From NCBI GenBank assembly GCA_000158155.1, contig DS999405.1, positions 458,910 through 522,909 on the forward strand: a DNA stretch of 64,000 nucleotides, read 5' to 3'. This DNA comes from a gamma proteobacterium NOR5-3. Its GTDB lineage: Bacteria > Pseudomonadota > Gammaproteobacteria > Pseudomonadales > Halieaceae. Both the position numbers and the translations under genes were made by a program. The notes below the pieces were generated by a model. It did no database searches. It was not told the origin of the DNA and was given only the letters and a program-made list of their open reading frames with translations. Shown piece after piece: positions 34,965 to 48,737 of this stretch; position 1 is the stretch's first letter, and each line of letters starts with the position of its first letter.

Positions 34965-35702
34965 ATGTGGACGTTCTTTCATAAATTAGGTTCCCCGCCC
35001 TGGCTGTACGGAATTGCAGGCTCTATTTTGCGGTGGTTGTTGCCTATCGCAGTGGTTGCCTTGAGCGTGGGTGTCGTCTGGGGGCTGCTGTACACCTCGC
35101 CGGATTTTCGCCAGGGCAACAGCTATCGAATTATTTATATTCATGTACCGGCATCCGTGGTCGCCCTTGCCGGTTACTACGTCATGGCCATCGCCGGCGC
35201 CGTAAGTCTTATCTGGAAGATGAAAATGGCGGATATCGCCATGCTCGCGGCGGCCCCGGTGGGAGCAGCGCTCACCTTTGTCGCGTTGCTGACCGGTTCG
35301 ATCTGGGGGAAGCCAACCTGGGGAACCTGGTGGGTTTGGGATGCGCGAATCACTTCTATGTTGATCCTGTTGTTTTTGTATCTGGGGGTGATGGCGCTTT
35401 ATGAGGCTTACGACAATAAGGCGGCCGCTGCCCGGGCCTGCGCCATTCTTGCACTGGTGGGAACGGTGAACATTCCCATCATTTATAAGTCCGTAGATTG
35501 GTGGTACAGCCTGCATCAGCCGGCCTCCATCAAGTTTACCGGCGAGAGCACCATCGATCCGAGCATGCTTTACCCCTTGCTGCTGTGCATTGTTTCTTTC
35601 TATTTGCTGTTCACCTGCGTCTTGCTTGCCAATATGCGTGTTGAGATTTTGCGGCGTGAGCGCAAAACCGGCTGGGTACGTCGTCTGGTTGGGGAGTCCT
35701 GA
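34965..35702 (+). CDS. ccmC: Heme export/handling protein CcmC
   Basis: A 245-residue inner-membrane heme-handling protein with six hydrophobic segments. The tryptophan-rich periplasmic motif WGKPTWGTWWVWDARITS (near 110-127) holds heme while it is attached to CcmE. Two flanking histidines (IHVPAS near 61 and YSLHQPAS near 182) are the likely heme ligands. The N-terminus FHKLGSPPWLYG fixes the start. Its stop overlaps the ccmD start (TGATG). Confidence 0.95.
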   Translation: MWTFFHKLGSPPWLYGIAGSILRWLLPIAVVALSVGVVWGLLYTSPDFRQGNSYRIIYIHVPASVVALAGYYVMAIAGAVSLIWKMKMADIAMLAAAPVGAALTFVALLTGSIWGKPTWGTWWVWDARITSMLILLFLYLGVMALYEAYDNKAAAARACAILALVGTVNIPIIYKSVDWWYSLHQPASIKFTGESTIDPSMLYPLLLCIVSFYLLFTCVLLANMRVEILRRERKTGWVRRLVGES

Positions 35703-35905
35703 TGTATTTTGATAGTGTCGCGGCGGCTCTTGTCATGGATGGCCATGGACCCTACGTATGGTCCGCCTACGGTATTACCCTCACGGTGATTGCTCTGCTT
35801 GTGTTGTTACCCATTGTCAGCAAACGACGTTTGCTGCGCGAGCTTCGCGGGGAACATCGTCGCAATCGCCAATCCGAATCTCGTTCCAGTGTGGAGTTGT
35901 CCTGA
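35702..35905 (+). CDS. ccmD: Heme exporter subunit CcmD
   Basis: A 67-residue single-pass membrane protein. The [15 protein letters not shown] segment is the conserved CcmD start of the membrane helix, followed by a basic cytoplasmic tail. It is needed for release of holo-CcmE from the CcmABC complex. The start overlaps the ccmC stop and ccmE begins four bases after its end. Confidence 0.92.
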   Translation: MYFDSVAAALVMDGHGPYVWSAYGITLTVIALLVLLPIVSKRRLLRELRGEHRRNRQSESRSSVELS

Positions 35906-35909
35906 ACTA

Positions 35910-36353
35910 ATGCATCCTGTCCGTAAACAACGCCTCTGGGTGGTTTTAAGTATTGTGCTGTTCTCCACCGTGGCAATCGGTCTGGCTGCCTATGCACTGC
36001 GGGGGAATATCAATTTGTTTTATCCACCGGTCGACGTGGCGGCAGGTAAAGCACCGCTGGCGACCCCCATTCGTGTAGGAGGCATGGTTGTGGAAGGTAG
36101 CGTACAGCGCTCTGACACAACGCTGGAGACGCGCTTTACCGTCACCGATTATCAGGCCAACGTTGAGATTGTTTACGAGGGCATTCTTCCTGATCTGTTT
36201 GCCGAGGGCGAAGGCGTTGTTGCTTCCGGGAGGCTGGGCGCAGACGGGGTATTACAGGCGGACGAGGTATTGGCGAAACACGATGAAAACTACATGCCCC
36301 CGGAAGTGGCCGAAGCGCTGAAAAATAGCGCGACGGCAGGGGTCACCCCATGA
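35910..36353 (+). CDS. ccmE: Periplasmic heme chaperone CcmE
   Basis: A 147-residue membrane-anchored heme chaperone. It has an N-terminal anchor (about 8-28) and an OB-fold domain. The heme-binding histidine lies in [13 protein letters not shown] (near 123-135), followed by the conserved tyrosine. The ATG at 35910 is used; an open frame upstream overlaps ccmD and lacks homology. It receives heme from CcmC and passes it to CcmF. Its stop overlaps ccmF. Confidence 0.95.
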   Translation: MHPVRKQRLWVVLSIVLFSTVAIGLAAYALRGNINLFYPPVDVAAGKAPLATPIRVGGMVVEGSVQRSDTTLETRFTVTDYQANVEIVYEGILPDLFAEGEGVVASGRLGADGVLQADEVLAKHDENYMPPEVAEALKNSATAGVTP

Positions 36354-38332
36354 TTCCTGAACTCGGACATTTTGCCCTGGTGATCGCGCTGGTTATGGCA
36401 GTGGCTTTGACGGTGGTCCCTTTGTGGGGGAGTTGGCGCGGTAACTACGCGGCTATGCGACTCGCGCCGACCCTGGCTGCGGCGGTCACGGTGTTTTGCC
36501 TGATCAGCTTTGTCTGTCTGGCGATTGCTTTTTTACAGGACGATTTTTCCGTGAAGGTTGTGGCCTCCAACAGCAACAGCCTGCTGCCATCGATCTACAA
36601 GTTTTCTGCTGTTTGGGGTAACCACGAGGGCTCTCTTCTTTTATGGGTGCTTATTTTGTCGTTCTGGTTAGCGGCGGTAGCGACCCTCAGTCGCGGCCTT
36701 CCCACAGTCATGCTGGCCCGGGTTCTGTCGGTGATGGGCTTCATTGGCGTGGGTTTCATGTCCTTCTCCCTGTTTACATCAAACCCCTTTGAGCGGCTGC
36801 TCCCCGGGGTTCCCGCGGACGGCAATGACCTTAACCCCCTCTTGCAGGATCCGGGTTTGATCATTCATCCACCGTTGCTGTACATGGGGTATGTCGGCTT
36901 CAGTGTCGCTTTTGCATTTGCCGTCGCGGCGCTTATGGGGGGACGTCTGGACGCTGCCTGGGCGCGATGGTCCCGCCCCTGGACAAATGTCGCCTGGGCA
37001 TTCCTGAGTCTGGGCATCATGCTCGGCAGTTGGTGGGCGTACTACGAGCTTGGCTGGGGCGGCTGGTGGTTCTGGGATCCGGTAGAGAATGCGTCGTTTA
37101 TGCCCTGGCTTGCGGGAACGGCGCTGATTCACTCGCTGGCTGCCACGGAGAAGCGAGGCCTGTTTAAAAGCTGGACAGTGCTACTGGCAATCTTTGCTTT
37201 CTCGCTCAGCTTGCTCGGTACCTTTTTGGTGCGCTCCGGGGTTTTGACCTCTGTGCATGCCTTTGCGGCAGACCCCGAGCGGGGTTTGTTTATTCTGGCT
37301 TTCCTGGCGATAGTCGTGGGCGGCTCGCTGACGCTGTATGCCGTTCGCGCGCCCTCTGTGCGCAGCCGTATCGGGTTTGGCACCGTATCTCGTGAGTCTC
37401 TGTTGCTAGTGAATAACGTGGTTTTTCTGGTGGCCACGCTCACGGTGCTGTTCGGTACTTTGTTTCCTTTGCTGATGGATGCACTGGGGCAGGGCAAGTA
37501 CTCCGTGGGAGCGCCGTATTTTAATGCGGTGTTTGTACCTCTCATGGCCTGTCTGGTGCCGTTTATGGGCGTGGGGCCTATTTCCAAATGGCGGGATGAC
37601 AGCGTGTATCGCTGGCGGAGCCGTATGCTGGTGCCCGCGCTTGTAGTGCTTGCCTGTGGTGCAGGTTTCCCACTCTTGAGTGACCAGTCGTTCAACATCT
37701 GGGTGGCGCTAGCGGTGGTGCTCGCCGGATGGCTGGTGGCAGGGCTGGTACAGGACTTTCGCGATCGCAACAGTAACAGTCCCAGCCTGCTGCGCAGTCT
37801 TCGCCGTCAGACGCCGAGTTACTGGGGTATGGTGTTGGCCCATTGTGGTTTTGCGCTGGCTATTATCGGTGTGGTTGCCACATCGCAATACAATATCGAG
37901 CGTGACCTGCGCATGGCGCCGGGCGAAACGGAGACCCTGGCCGGTTACCGCTTTGAATTCAAAGAAACCGTGCGACTGCGCGGAGCGAATTATCTCGCTG
38001 ACGGTGCTCGCTTCGAGGTGTATCAGGGCGACAAACTGATCAGCACGATGCTGGCGGAGAAACGCCGCTATCTGGCCTCGGGTTCGGTGATGACCGAGGC
38101 CGCCATCGACGGGGGGTTGTTCCGCGATTTGTACATTGCCATGGGGGAACCCGTGGGCGCCGGGGGCGCGTGGGCAATTCGTTTGCACTACAAGCCTATG
38201 GTGCGCTGGATGTGGTTGGGCGCGATCTTTATGGGGGCGGGGGGCTTGCTCACGGTGACGGATCGTCGTTATCGCCGACAGCCAAGTCGCAGCGCGGTCC
38301 CGGTCGGGGGTGCTGATGTCGTCCAGGCTTAA
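36350..38332 (+). CDS. ccmF: Heme lyase core CcmF
   Basis: A 660-residue inner-membrane protein with about 14-15 hydrophobic segments, the usual CcmF length. The WWD-type motif [18 protein letters not shown] lies near 235-252. Periplasmic histidines such as the one in NNHEGS-type [11 protein letters not shown] near 90 are present for heme b and heme delivery. It attaches heme to apocytochrome c with CcmH and CcmI. It overlaps ccmE by ATGA and ccmG by about 17 bases. Confidence 0.95.
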   Translation: MIPELGHFALVIALVMAVALTVVPLWGSWRGNYAAMRLAPTLAAAVTVFCLISFVCLAIAFLQDDFSVKVVASNSNSLLPSIYKFSAVWGNHEGSLLLWVLILSFWLAAVATLSRGLPTVMLARVLSVMGFIGVGFMSFSLFTSNPFERLLPGVPADGNDLNPLLQDPGLIIHPPLLYMGYVGFSVAFAFAVAALMGGRLDAAWARWSRPWTNVAWAFLSLGIMLGSWWAYYELGWGGWWFWDPVENASFMPWLAGTALIHSLAATEKRGLFKSWTVLLAIFAFSLSLLGTFLVRSGVLTSVHAFAADPERGLFILAFLAIVVGGSLTLYAVRAPSVRSRIGFGTVSRESLLLVNNVVFLVATLTVLFGTLFPLLMDALGQGKYSVGAPYFNAVFVPLMACLVPFMGVGPISKWRDDSVYRWRSRMLVPALVVLACGAGFPLLSDQSFNIWVALAVVLAGWLVAGLVQDFRDRNSNSPSLLRSLRRQTPSYWGMVLAHCGFALAIIGVVATSQYNIERDLRMAPGETETLAGYRFEFKETVRLRGANYLADGARFEVYQGDKLISTMLAEKRRYLASGSVMTEAAIDGGLFRDLYIAMGEPVGAGGAWAIRLHYKPMVRWMWLGAIFMGAGGLLTVTDRRYRRQPSRSAVPVGGADVVQA

Positions 38333-38855
38333 GCTCTTTGTTCCGCTGGGCTTATTCGTCCTGCTTGCGGTACTGCTTTTTCGCGGGCTCTCGCTGGATC
38401 CCCAGGCGCTACCCTCGGCGCTTATCGATAAACCCTTGCCCGGATTCAAGCTGCCGGCGCTGCGAACACAGCAGACATTAAGTGATGCTGATTTGGTCGG
38501 TGAGCCAGCCCTGCTGAATGTCTGGGCGACCTGGTGTATTTCCTGTCGTGTGGAGCACCCTTATTTACAGCGTCTTGCGGATTCGGGCGTGCTTATCTAC
38601 GGGATTAATTATAAAGATGATTCTGTGGCGGCTCGCAGTTGGCTCGACAGCCTGGGAGACCCTTATCGAGCAAGTGTTGTCGATGCGGAGGGGACTCTGG
38701 GGCTGGATCTGGGTGTTTATGGTGCTCCGGAGACCTATTTTATCGATGGAAACGGCGTTATCCGTTATCGCCATGTGGGCGTCATCGATGAGCGTATCTG
38801 GACCGGACGGTTGAAGGCTGTCTACGACGCGCTCGCCACGCCGGCGGATTCCTGA
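38316..38855 (+). CDS. ccmG: Thiol:disulfide oxidoreductase CcmG/DsbE
   Basis: A 179-residue membrane-anchored thioredoxin-like protein with an N-terminal anchor at about 6-25. The active site is WCISC in NVWATWCISCRVEHPYL, with an isoleucine where many CcmG proteins have P; the GVYGAPETYFID cis-proline loop is typical. It keeps apocytochrome cysteines reduced. The ATG at 38316, preceded by CGGGGGTG, is preferred over a GTG two codons upstream. The gene overlaps ccmF, and its stop overlaps the ccmH start. Confidence 0.93.
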   Translation: MSSRLKLFVPLGLFVLLAVLLFRGLSLDPQALPSALIDKPLPGFKLPALRTQQTLSDADLVGEPALLNVWATWCISCRVEHPYLQRLADSGVLIYGINYKDDSVAARSWLDSLGDPYRASVVDAEGTLGLDLGVYGAPETYFIDGNGVIRYRHVGVIDERIWTGRLKAVYDALATPADS

Positions 38856-39352
38856 TGTTGGTCAATTCCTTCAAAAAGTCTTTGCAGTTAATCGCTCTGG
38901 TTCTTGGATTCGGCGGGTCCCTGTGTGCCCTTGCGGTGATAGAGACCTATGAGTTTTCAACGCCGCAGCTCGAGGTGCGGTACCGGGCCCTGAGTCAGGA
39001 GCTGCGTTGTCCCAAATGCCAGAACCAGAACATCGCGGATTCCAATGCGCCTATTTCGCAGGACCTTCGGGCGTTGCTTTACGAGAAGCTGGAAGAGGGT
39101 GCGAGTGATGAGGCTATTCTTGAAGATATGGTGGCTCGCTACGGTGAGTTCGTGCGCTACCGGCCCGCTGCGCAGGGAGCGGCCCTGTGGCTCTGGCTCG
39201 CGCCGGCGCTCATGCTCGGCGCAGGATTTTTGCTTTTGATCGTTCTGCTGCGACGTGGGAAGGGTGTATCAAAAGCCAGCGAGGGGGCGCTCACCCAGGA
39301 AGAACGTGCGCGCCTGGATCAGATGATCAACGACAAGGCAGATAATTCATGA
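38855..39352 (+). CDS. ccmH: Cytochrome c maturation protein CcmH (CcmL type)
   Basis: A 165-residue membrane protein with an N-terminal signal or anchor, the redox motif RCPKCQNQNIADSNAP near 51-66, and a C-terminal membrane helix (about 112-130). This matches the short CcmH/NrfF form of Pseudomonas, not the fused E. coli CcmH. It reduces apocytochrome disulfides at the heme lyase. The TGATG and ATGA overlaps link it to ccmG and ccmI. Confidence 0.94.
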   Translation: MLVNSFKKSLQLIALVLGFGGSLCALAVIETYEFSTPQLEVRYRALSQELRCPKCQNQNIADSNAPISQDLRALLYEKLEEGASDEAILEDMVARYGEFVRYRPAAQGAALWLWLAPALMLGAGFLLLIVLLRRGKGVSKASEGALTQEERARLDQMINDKADNS

Positions 39353-40542
39353 TCGGTTTTTTGACCGGCGGAGCTGCTCTGTGCCTGCTGGCGGCGGCTC
39401 TGTTGCTTTTGCGCAAGCCCGCCACGCCTCGCGCGGCGGATGCCAGCGACCCTAATCTTGGCTGGTACGCTCAACGCCAGGCCGAGCTCGACGGCCAGGA
39501 CTCACAGCTGCTCGACGATGCCCGTCTGCGGCTTCTGGAGGATTCCGCAAAGGCTGCTGCGGGGCCGGTGGTCGCGTCTGCGACAGGCCGGGGACCGGGG
39601 CTGGCCATATTACTGTTCGTTCTGTTGGCTTCAGTCGGGCTCTATCTGCAAACCGGTTCAATTGAAGATGTCGTGATTTATGAGCAGTTGTCCGAGTTAA
39701 CGCCCGAAGATAGTGAGGAGACCCGGTCGGCGCTGCTGGGCCGCATCGCGGATCGAAGTCGTGCAAAACCAGACAATCTGCAGTATCTCGGTTTGTTGGG
39801 ACAGCTTTACATGGCCGGGGAAGATTTCGCTGCCGCGAGCGATAGCTTTGGCCGTTTGGCCCAGAAAGCACCGGAAGATCCGCAGGCTCTGGCAATGGCC
39901 GCGCAAGCACGCTTCCTGGCGGCAGACCGGCAACTCGATGGTGAAGCGCAGTTGCTGGCCGAGCGCGCATTGGCTGTTGATCCGGGGCAGCGCACGGCGC
40001 TGGGCCTGCTGGGCATGGCGTCCTTTGAAAATGAGGCTTACGCCGCGGCCATCAACTACTGGGGGCGTTTGCAGGCACAGGAGGCTCCGGGTTCGCCGGG
40101 CTATGACATGCTCGAACAGGTGATCGCCGTTGCCGCTGAGCGTGGTGGGCTGAGTACGGCAGTCGTGGCGGCACCGACCGTTGACGAGAGCGCTCCGGGT
40201 ATTTCGGTGTCTCTGGCCTTGCCGGAAGATCATCAGACAGACCCGCAGGCGGTGGTGTTTGTATTTGCTCGTCGTGCTGGCGCTGCAGGAGGGATGCCCA
40301 TCGCGGTGCGGCGCCTGCAGGCGGCGCAGTTGCCGTTGACCTTGCGCTTAAGTGACACAGATTCCATGGCGGGCCAGCTTCTTAGCGAGGCGGGGGATGT
40401 TGTGGTGTCAGCCCAGCTGTCAATCAATGGCCAGCCGGGGGTCGCCAACGCAGCCCTGAGCGGCGTGGCGGGCCCGGTTTCTGCGGGCGGCAGTGAGGTT
40501 GCCATAGAGATTCAGCTGCAGGGACAAGATCAGCGAGGTTGA
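39349..40542 (+). CDS. ccmI: CcmI, TPR apocytochrome chaperone
   Basis: A 397-residue inner-membrane protein. Two hydrophobic segments (about 1-20 and 83-100) are followed by a TPR region (about 135-265) that binds apocytochrome C-termini, and a beta-rich C-terminal domain (about 280-397) with VSLALPEDHQTDPQAVVFVFAR, as in the NrfG/CcmH C-terminal half. It is separate from ccmH, as in Pseudomonas. It closes the ccm operon; a 137-base AT-richer gap follows before smc. Confidence 0.92.
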   Translation: MIGFLTGGAALCLLAAALLLLRKPATPRAADASDPNLGWYAQRQAELDGQDSQLLDDARLRLLEDSAKAAAGPVVASATGRGPGLAILLFVLLASVGLYLQTGSIEDVVIYEQLSELTPEDSEETRSALLGRIADRSRAKPDNLQYLGLLGQLYMAGEDFAAASDSFGRLAQKAPEDPQALAMAAQARFLAADRQLDGEAQLLAERALAVDPGQRTALGLLGMASFENEAYAAAINYWGRLQAQEAPGSPGYDMLEQVIAVAAERGGLSTAVVAAPTVDESAPGISVSLALPEDHQTDPQAVVFVFARRAGAAGGMPIAVRRLQAAQLPLTLRLSDTDSMAGQLLSEAGDVVVSAQLSINGQPGVANAALSGVAGPVSAGGSEVAIEIQLQGQDQRG

Positions 40543-40679
40543 GCCGATTACGAGTCGGGCATAGTGTTATTCGTGCAAAGCAGATACACTACATCTTGTG
40601 GTCAATAGTTGGGCGCCACGCAAAAATAATAAAAATTCTCCATAGAAATCAAGAGTTTATGAAGGATAGTTAAAGCTAG

Positions 40680-43600
40680 ATGCGTCTAAAGTCGATTAAG
40701 CTGGCAGGCTTCAAGTCCTTCGTGGATCCCACTGCTGTGCACTTCCCCACCAACATGAGCGCCGTAGTGGGCCCTAATGGTTGCGGTAAATCCAACATTA
40801 TTGATGCCGTGCGCTGGGTCATGGGTGAAAGCTCCGCCAAAAACCTGCGCGGCGAATCCATGGCCGATGTCATTTTCAATGGTTCGGGCAACCGTCAGCC
40901 TGTGGGGCAGGCATCCATCGAGTTGGTTTTTGATAATAGTGACGGTGGGGTTGGCGGAGAATATGCCAGCTATGCCGAGATCGGCATCCGTCGGCAGGTC
41001 ACCCGCGACGGACAGTCAGAATATTTCCTCAACGGAACAAAGTGTCGGCGCCGGGATATCACCGATATTTTTCTGGGTACCGGCCTGGGTCCCAGAAGCT
41101 ACGCCATTATCGAGCAGGGCATGATTTCCCGGCTCATCGAGTCCAAGCCCGAAGAGCTGCGAATTTTTATTGAAGAAGCGGCGGGTATCTCCAAGTACAA
41201 AGAGCGTCGGCGGGAAACCGAATCCCGCATGCGTCGCACCCTTGAGAACCTTGAGCGATTGACGGACCTGCGCGATGAGCTGGAGCGCCAGCTGCAGCAC
41301 CTGCAGCGTCAGTCGCAGGCGGCAGAGAAATATAAAAACCTCAAAGCCGAAGAGCGGGCATTGCGCCAGCAGCTCATGGCAGCGCAGCTGCGCGAGCTCC
41401 GGACCAAGCACGCGGCGGCGGCCCATGAAGTGGGGGAGCACGAGGTGCGCCTGGAGGCGGAGTATGCACATCAGCAGCGCGTGGACACGTCGCTTGAGCA
41501 GCATCGCCTGACTCATAGCGAGCGCAACGATGAGCTGGTTGAGGTCCAGGGGCGGTTTTACGCCATCGGCTCTGAGGTGAGTCGTATTGAGCAGGAAATC
41601 CGCTATCAGGGAGAGAAGGCACAGCAGATCAATGAGGACTTGCGCAGCACCGAGCTGGGTCTTGCGCAGGCTAATCAACACCTCGAAGAGGATGGTGACC
41701 GACTCGCCGGCTGGGAGGAGGAGCTTGCTTCTCTTGGCCCGGCCCTGGAATCGCAGCGCGCAGCCGCGGCTAGCGCAAGTGCGGCTTTGGCGGATGCCGA
41801 GTCGAAGATGCAGTCCTGGCAAAGCGATTGGGACGAGTTCAATCAGAAGGCGGCGGTTCCCCGGCAGCAAACAGAAGTGCAGCAATCGCGGATTCAGCAT
41901 TTGGAGCACTCTCTGGCGCGTTTGCAAAAACGTCTCGAGCAGCTGGGGCAGGAACGGGCGTCCCAGAATGATGACGAAGCGATGGAAGCGCTGGGCACAC
42001 TTCGCGAAGACCTTGAGCTGGCGAATGAGACCAGCGAAGTGCTGGCCGAAAAACTCCAGAGCCTGGAAGCTCAGCTGAGCGGTTTGCGGACACAGCGCCG
42101 GGAACGTCAGGAGCAGCTCAACGAACTGCGTTCGAAGCTACAAATCCAGCGGGGACGCGAAGCATCACTGGATGCCCTGCAGCAGGCAGCCAAGGAGCGT
42201 GCGGAGGGCGGCAAGGTTGGCGATTGGCTGCGCCAGCGTGGTCTGTCAGAGAATCCTCGCTTGTTAGATGATCTTCAGGTCGAAGCTCGGTGGCAAAGTG
42301 CTGTCGAGATAGTGCTCAGCGGCGCTTTGCAGGGTGTATGCGTTGATAGCGTGGACACGCTGGATGATGCCTTGGGCGAGTTGGCCAGTGGCGACCTCAC
42401 GCTCTTTGAGGGCGCCACCAACGTGCCCTACGCCGACGACTCCCTGGCCGCGAAGCTGCAAAGCGATAGCCCCGCGCGAGCATTGCTCGCCGCGGTGCGC
42501 TGCGCCGAGAACAGTGCCCAGGCGCGGGCCAGACGCGCAGACCTGGCGCCGGGCGAGTCCCTGATCACTCCGGAGGGTCTTTGGTTTGGCCGCAATTGGG
42601 TGCGAGCGCTCCATGGCGGTGAGACTGAATCGGGCCTCATCGGGCGGCAGCAGGAACTGGAGGCCCTGAGGCTGGAGATAGCGCAGCTTGCGGAGACTGA
42701 GGTCGAAGCGAAAGACGCTCTGGCAGACAGTGACGAACGACTCGCCACGGCTGAGCAGCAACTCAAGGCATCGCGTGCCGAGGCGGACACGGCAGCCAGA
42801 AAGCGGTCGGATGTTCTGTCTCAGCTCAGGGCTGAAGAAGCCAAACAGGAGCAGGTGCTTGCGCGCCGCGAACGCCTGGATCATGAGGTCAGTGAGCTGC
42901 GGGCTCAGTTTGAGCAAGAGCAGAGCGCTATCGGCGAGGCACGCAGCAAGCTTGCAGCCGCGATCGAGTCGATGGACGGAGATACCGCCGATAGAGAAGC
43001 GCGCCTCTCGCTGCGTGACGGCCTGCGCAGTGCGCTGGACGCGGCCAGAAGCGATGCGCATCAAAGCCGGGATGCCGCTCATCAGGCGGCGCTGCGGCAT
43101 CAGTCGCTGGTGACCCAGAGTGAGACCATTCGCAGTGCGCTGGTGAGAAGTCGTGAGCAGGTGGAGCAACTGGGTGAGCGTCTTGAGACGCTGCGCAGTG
43201 CCCGCTTGGACAACGACGAGCCGCTGGACGATTTGAAGATGAATCTGGAGTCACAGCTCGCGTTGCGACTCGAGTCCGAGACCCGGCTTACCGCCGCGAG
43301 GCAGGCTTTGGCGGATATCGAACATACCCTGCGCGAAACGGAGCAGGAACGCATACAGATCGAGCAGCGCGCTGCGAACATCCGCGAAAAACTTGAGTCC
43401 CGTCGTTTTGCAGTACAGGGGCTGGAGCACCAGCAAAATACCCTGCAAGGTCAGCTGGAAGACCTGGGCGGTAATCTTGAGAGTCTCCTCGAAGCGTTGC
43501 CTGAGACTGTGGATATGACGGCCTGGGAGGCTGAGCTTGAGCGCTGCGGCAATCGAATTGCGCGATTAGGTCCCATCAATCTCGCCGCTGTGGAGGAGTA

Positions 43601-44180
43601 TCAGCAGCAATCGGAACGCAAGCGCTACCTCGACGCCCAGAATGAAGATCTGGAGTCTGCGCTGGATACGCTGGAAGCAGCGATACGAAAAATTGATAAA
43701 GAAACCCGTAATCGTTTCAAGGATACCTTTGATCAGGTGAATGCGGGCTTACAGGAACTGTTTCCCCGGGTGTTTGGCGGTGGTGCAGCCAGCCTGGAAA
43801 TGACCGGTGATGACCTGCTGGATACCGGAGTGTCAATCCTGGCCCAGCCCCCGGGCAAAAAGAACAGCACAATCCATCTGCTGTCCGGTGGGGAGAAGGC
43901 TCTGACGGCTATCGCCCTGGTGTTCTCAATCTTCCAGCTCAATCCCGCGCCCTTCTGTATGCTCGATGAGGTGGACGCGCCGCTGGACGATGCGAACGTA
44001 GGTCGTTACGCCCGCATGGTCAAAGAGATGTCCGAGAAAGTGCAGTTTGTGTTTATCACGCACAACAAGATCACCATGGAGATGGCCGATCAGCTCATGG
44101 GTGTGACCATGCACGAGCCTGGCGTGTCACGACTGGTTACCGTCGATGTGGAAGAAGCAGCGGAATTGGCAGCAAGCTGA
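40680..44180 (+). CDS. smc: Chromosome segregation ATPase Smc
   Basis: A 1166-residue SMC protein, the normal length. Walker A VGPNGCGKSN is at about residues 31-40, followed by the SMC loop DAVRWVMGE. Long coiled-coil arms flank a hinge at about 500-665. The C-terminal ABC signature LSGGEKALTAIALVF is near 1062, with Walker B PFCMLDEVDAPLDDAN after it. It organises and condenses chromosomes with ScpA/ScpB, which are not in the window. An SMC rather than MukB is expected outside the Enterobacterales group. The upstream 137 bases, with several A-rich runs, should hold its promoter. zipA and ligA follow, as in Pseudomonas. Confidence 0.96.
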   Translation: MRLKSIKLAGFKSFVDPTAVHFPTNMSAVVGPNGCGKSNIIDAVRWVMGESSAKNLRGESMADVIFNGSGNRQPVGQASIELVFDNSDGGVGGEYASYAEIGIRRQVTRDGQSEYFLNGTKCRRRDITDIFLGTGLGPRSYAIIEQGMISRLIESKPEELRIFIEEAAGISKYKERRRETESRMRRTLENLERLTDLRDELERQLQHLQRQSQAAEKYKNLKAEERALRQQLMAAQLRELRTKHAAAAHEVGEHEVRLEAEYAHQQRVDTSLEQHRLTHSERNDELVEVQGRFYAIGSEVSRIEQEIRYQGEKAQQINEDLRSTELGLAQANQHLEEDGDRLAGWEEELASLGPALESQRAAAASASAALADAESKMQSWQSDWDEFNQKAAVPRQQTEVQQSRIQHLEHSLARLQKRLEQLGQERASQNDDEAMEALGTLREDLELANETSEVLAEKLQSLEAQLSGLRTQRRERQEQLNELRSKLQIQRGREASLDALQQAAKERAEGGKVGDWLRQRGLSENPRLLDDLQVEARWQSAVEIVLSGALQGVCVDSVDTLDDALGELASGDLTLFEGATNVPYADDSLAAKLQSDSPARALLAAVRCAENSAQARARRADLAPGESLITPEGLWFGRNWVRALHGGETESGLIGRQQELEALRLEIAQLAETEVEAKDALADSDERLATAEQQLKASRAEADTAARKRSDVLSQLRAEEAKQEQVLARRERLDHEVSELRAQFEQEQSAIGEARSKLAAAIESMDGDTADREARLSLRDGLRSALDAARSDAHQSRDAAHQAALRHQSLVTQSETIRSALVRSREQVEQLGERLETLRSARLDNDEPLDDLKMNLESQLALRLESETRLTAARQALADIEHTLRETEQERIQIEQRAANIREKLESRRFAVQGLEHQQNTLQGQLEDLGGNLESLLEALPETVDMTAWEAELERCGNRIARLGPINLAAVEEYQQQSERKRYLDAQNEDLESALDTLEAAIRKIDKETRNRFKDTFDQVNAGLQELFPRVFGGGAASLEMTGDDLLDTGVSILAQPPGKKNSTIHLLSGGEKALTAIALVFSIFQLNPAPFCMLDEVDAPLDDANVGRYARMVKEMSEKVQFVFITHNKITMEMADQLMGVTMHEPGVSRLVTVDVEEAAELAAS

Positions 44181-44241
44181 TGCCGCGTGACTGTTATGGC
44201 GTGCGTTATTCGCTGTCGTTTGGGGAGGAGTAAAAAAACCC

Positions 44242-47927
<3,686 letters not shown>

Positions 47928-47959
47928 CAGTGACAGGCCGGTGTCTCGCCGGGCGCGGA

Positions 47960-47977
47960 CTGTCATCTTTGTGTCAT
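47960..47977 (+). promoter_or_regulatory. Pho box upstream of phoB
   Basis: CTGTCAT-CTTT-GTGTCAT matches the 18-bp Pho box (two CTGTCAT repeats 11 bases apart) at all but one base of the repeats. It lies 50 bases before the phoB start. A CAAGAT about ten bases downstream could be the -10 element. PhoB probably activates its own operon and the pst genes here. Confidence 0.8.
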
Positions 47978-48026
47978 ACGCGGGCTGCAAGATTCACCGC
48001 TTTAGCGACTCTTTCGGAGAGCAGGG

Positions 48027-48737
48027 ATGAGCGAACGTACGGTGCTGGTGGTTGATGACGAGTTTGCTATTCGCGATATGTTGCGCATGGCACTGGAGAT
48101 TGTCGATTATCGATGTTTGGAAGCAGACAACATACAGGACGCCCACGCCATCGTTGTGGATCAACGTCCGGATATTGTACTCCTGGATTGGATGTTGCCG
48201 GGAGGCAGTGGTATCGAGCTGCTACGGCGGCTGAAGCGCGATGAAACTACGCGGGAGATTCCGGTGATCATGCTCACCGCAAAGACAGCTGAGGACAATG
48301 TCATTCAGGGACTGGAAGTAGGCGCGGATGACTACATGACCAAGCCTTTTGCGCCCCGGGAGCTTATTGCCCGCATCAAAGCCCTGCTACGCCGCTCTGG
48401 CGTGGGCGAGAGTACGGATCGAATGCAGGTATCCGAACTGGTGCTGGACGGTAAGAGTCGGAGAGTGTTTTTGGCAGAGCAGCCGCTGGATATGGGGCCG
48501 ACAGAGTTTAATCTGCTGCAGTTTTTTATGTCCCATCCCGAGCGCGCTTACAGCCGTAACCAGATGCTGGATCAGGTTTGGGGCGCGAACGTCTATGTAG
48601 AAGAGCGAACAGTGGATGTCCACATCCGTCGCCTTCGTAAAGCCCTGCAAATTGAGGGTAAAGACTACAGTGGTGTTATCCAAACGGTGCGCGGTACGGG
48701 GTATCGCTTTTCTTCCAGGGGAGTACCCGCGGATTGA
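48027..48737 (+). CDS. phoB: Phosphate response regulator PhoB
   Basis: A 236-residue OmpR-type response regulator. The receiver domain has the phosphorylation site D54 in VLLDWMLPG with acidic residues D10-D11 and the K in TAKTAEDN near 100-108. The C-terminal winged helix ends in VDVHIRRLRKAL and TVRGTGYRF. It activates phosphate-starvation genes at Pho boxes, one of which precedes it. GGAGAG precedes the ATG. Its stop overlaps the phoR start. Confidence 0.96.
   Translation: MSERTVLVVDDEFAIRDMLRMALEIVDYRCLEADNIQDAHAIVVDQRPDIVLLDWMLPGGSGIELLRRLKRDETTREIPVIMLTAKTAEDNVIQGLEVGADDYMTKPFAPRELIARIKALLRRSGVGESTDRMQVSELVLDGKSRRVFLAEQPLDMGPTEFNLLQFFMSHPERAYSRNQMLDQVWGANVYVEERTVDVHIRRLRKALQIEGKDYSGVIQTVRGTGYRFSSRGVPAD

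Noticed and set aside
41016-41927. A 303-codon antisense frame inside smc (and a similar one at 42264-43169)
   Set aside because: The sense strand is an unbroken Smc protein; the antisense frames lack recognisable domains.
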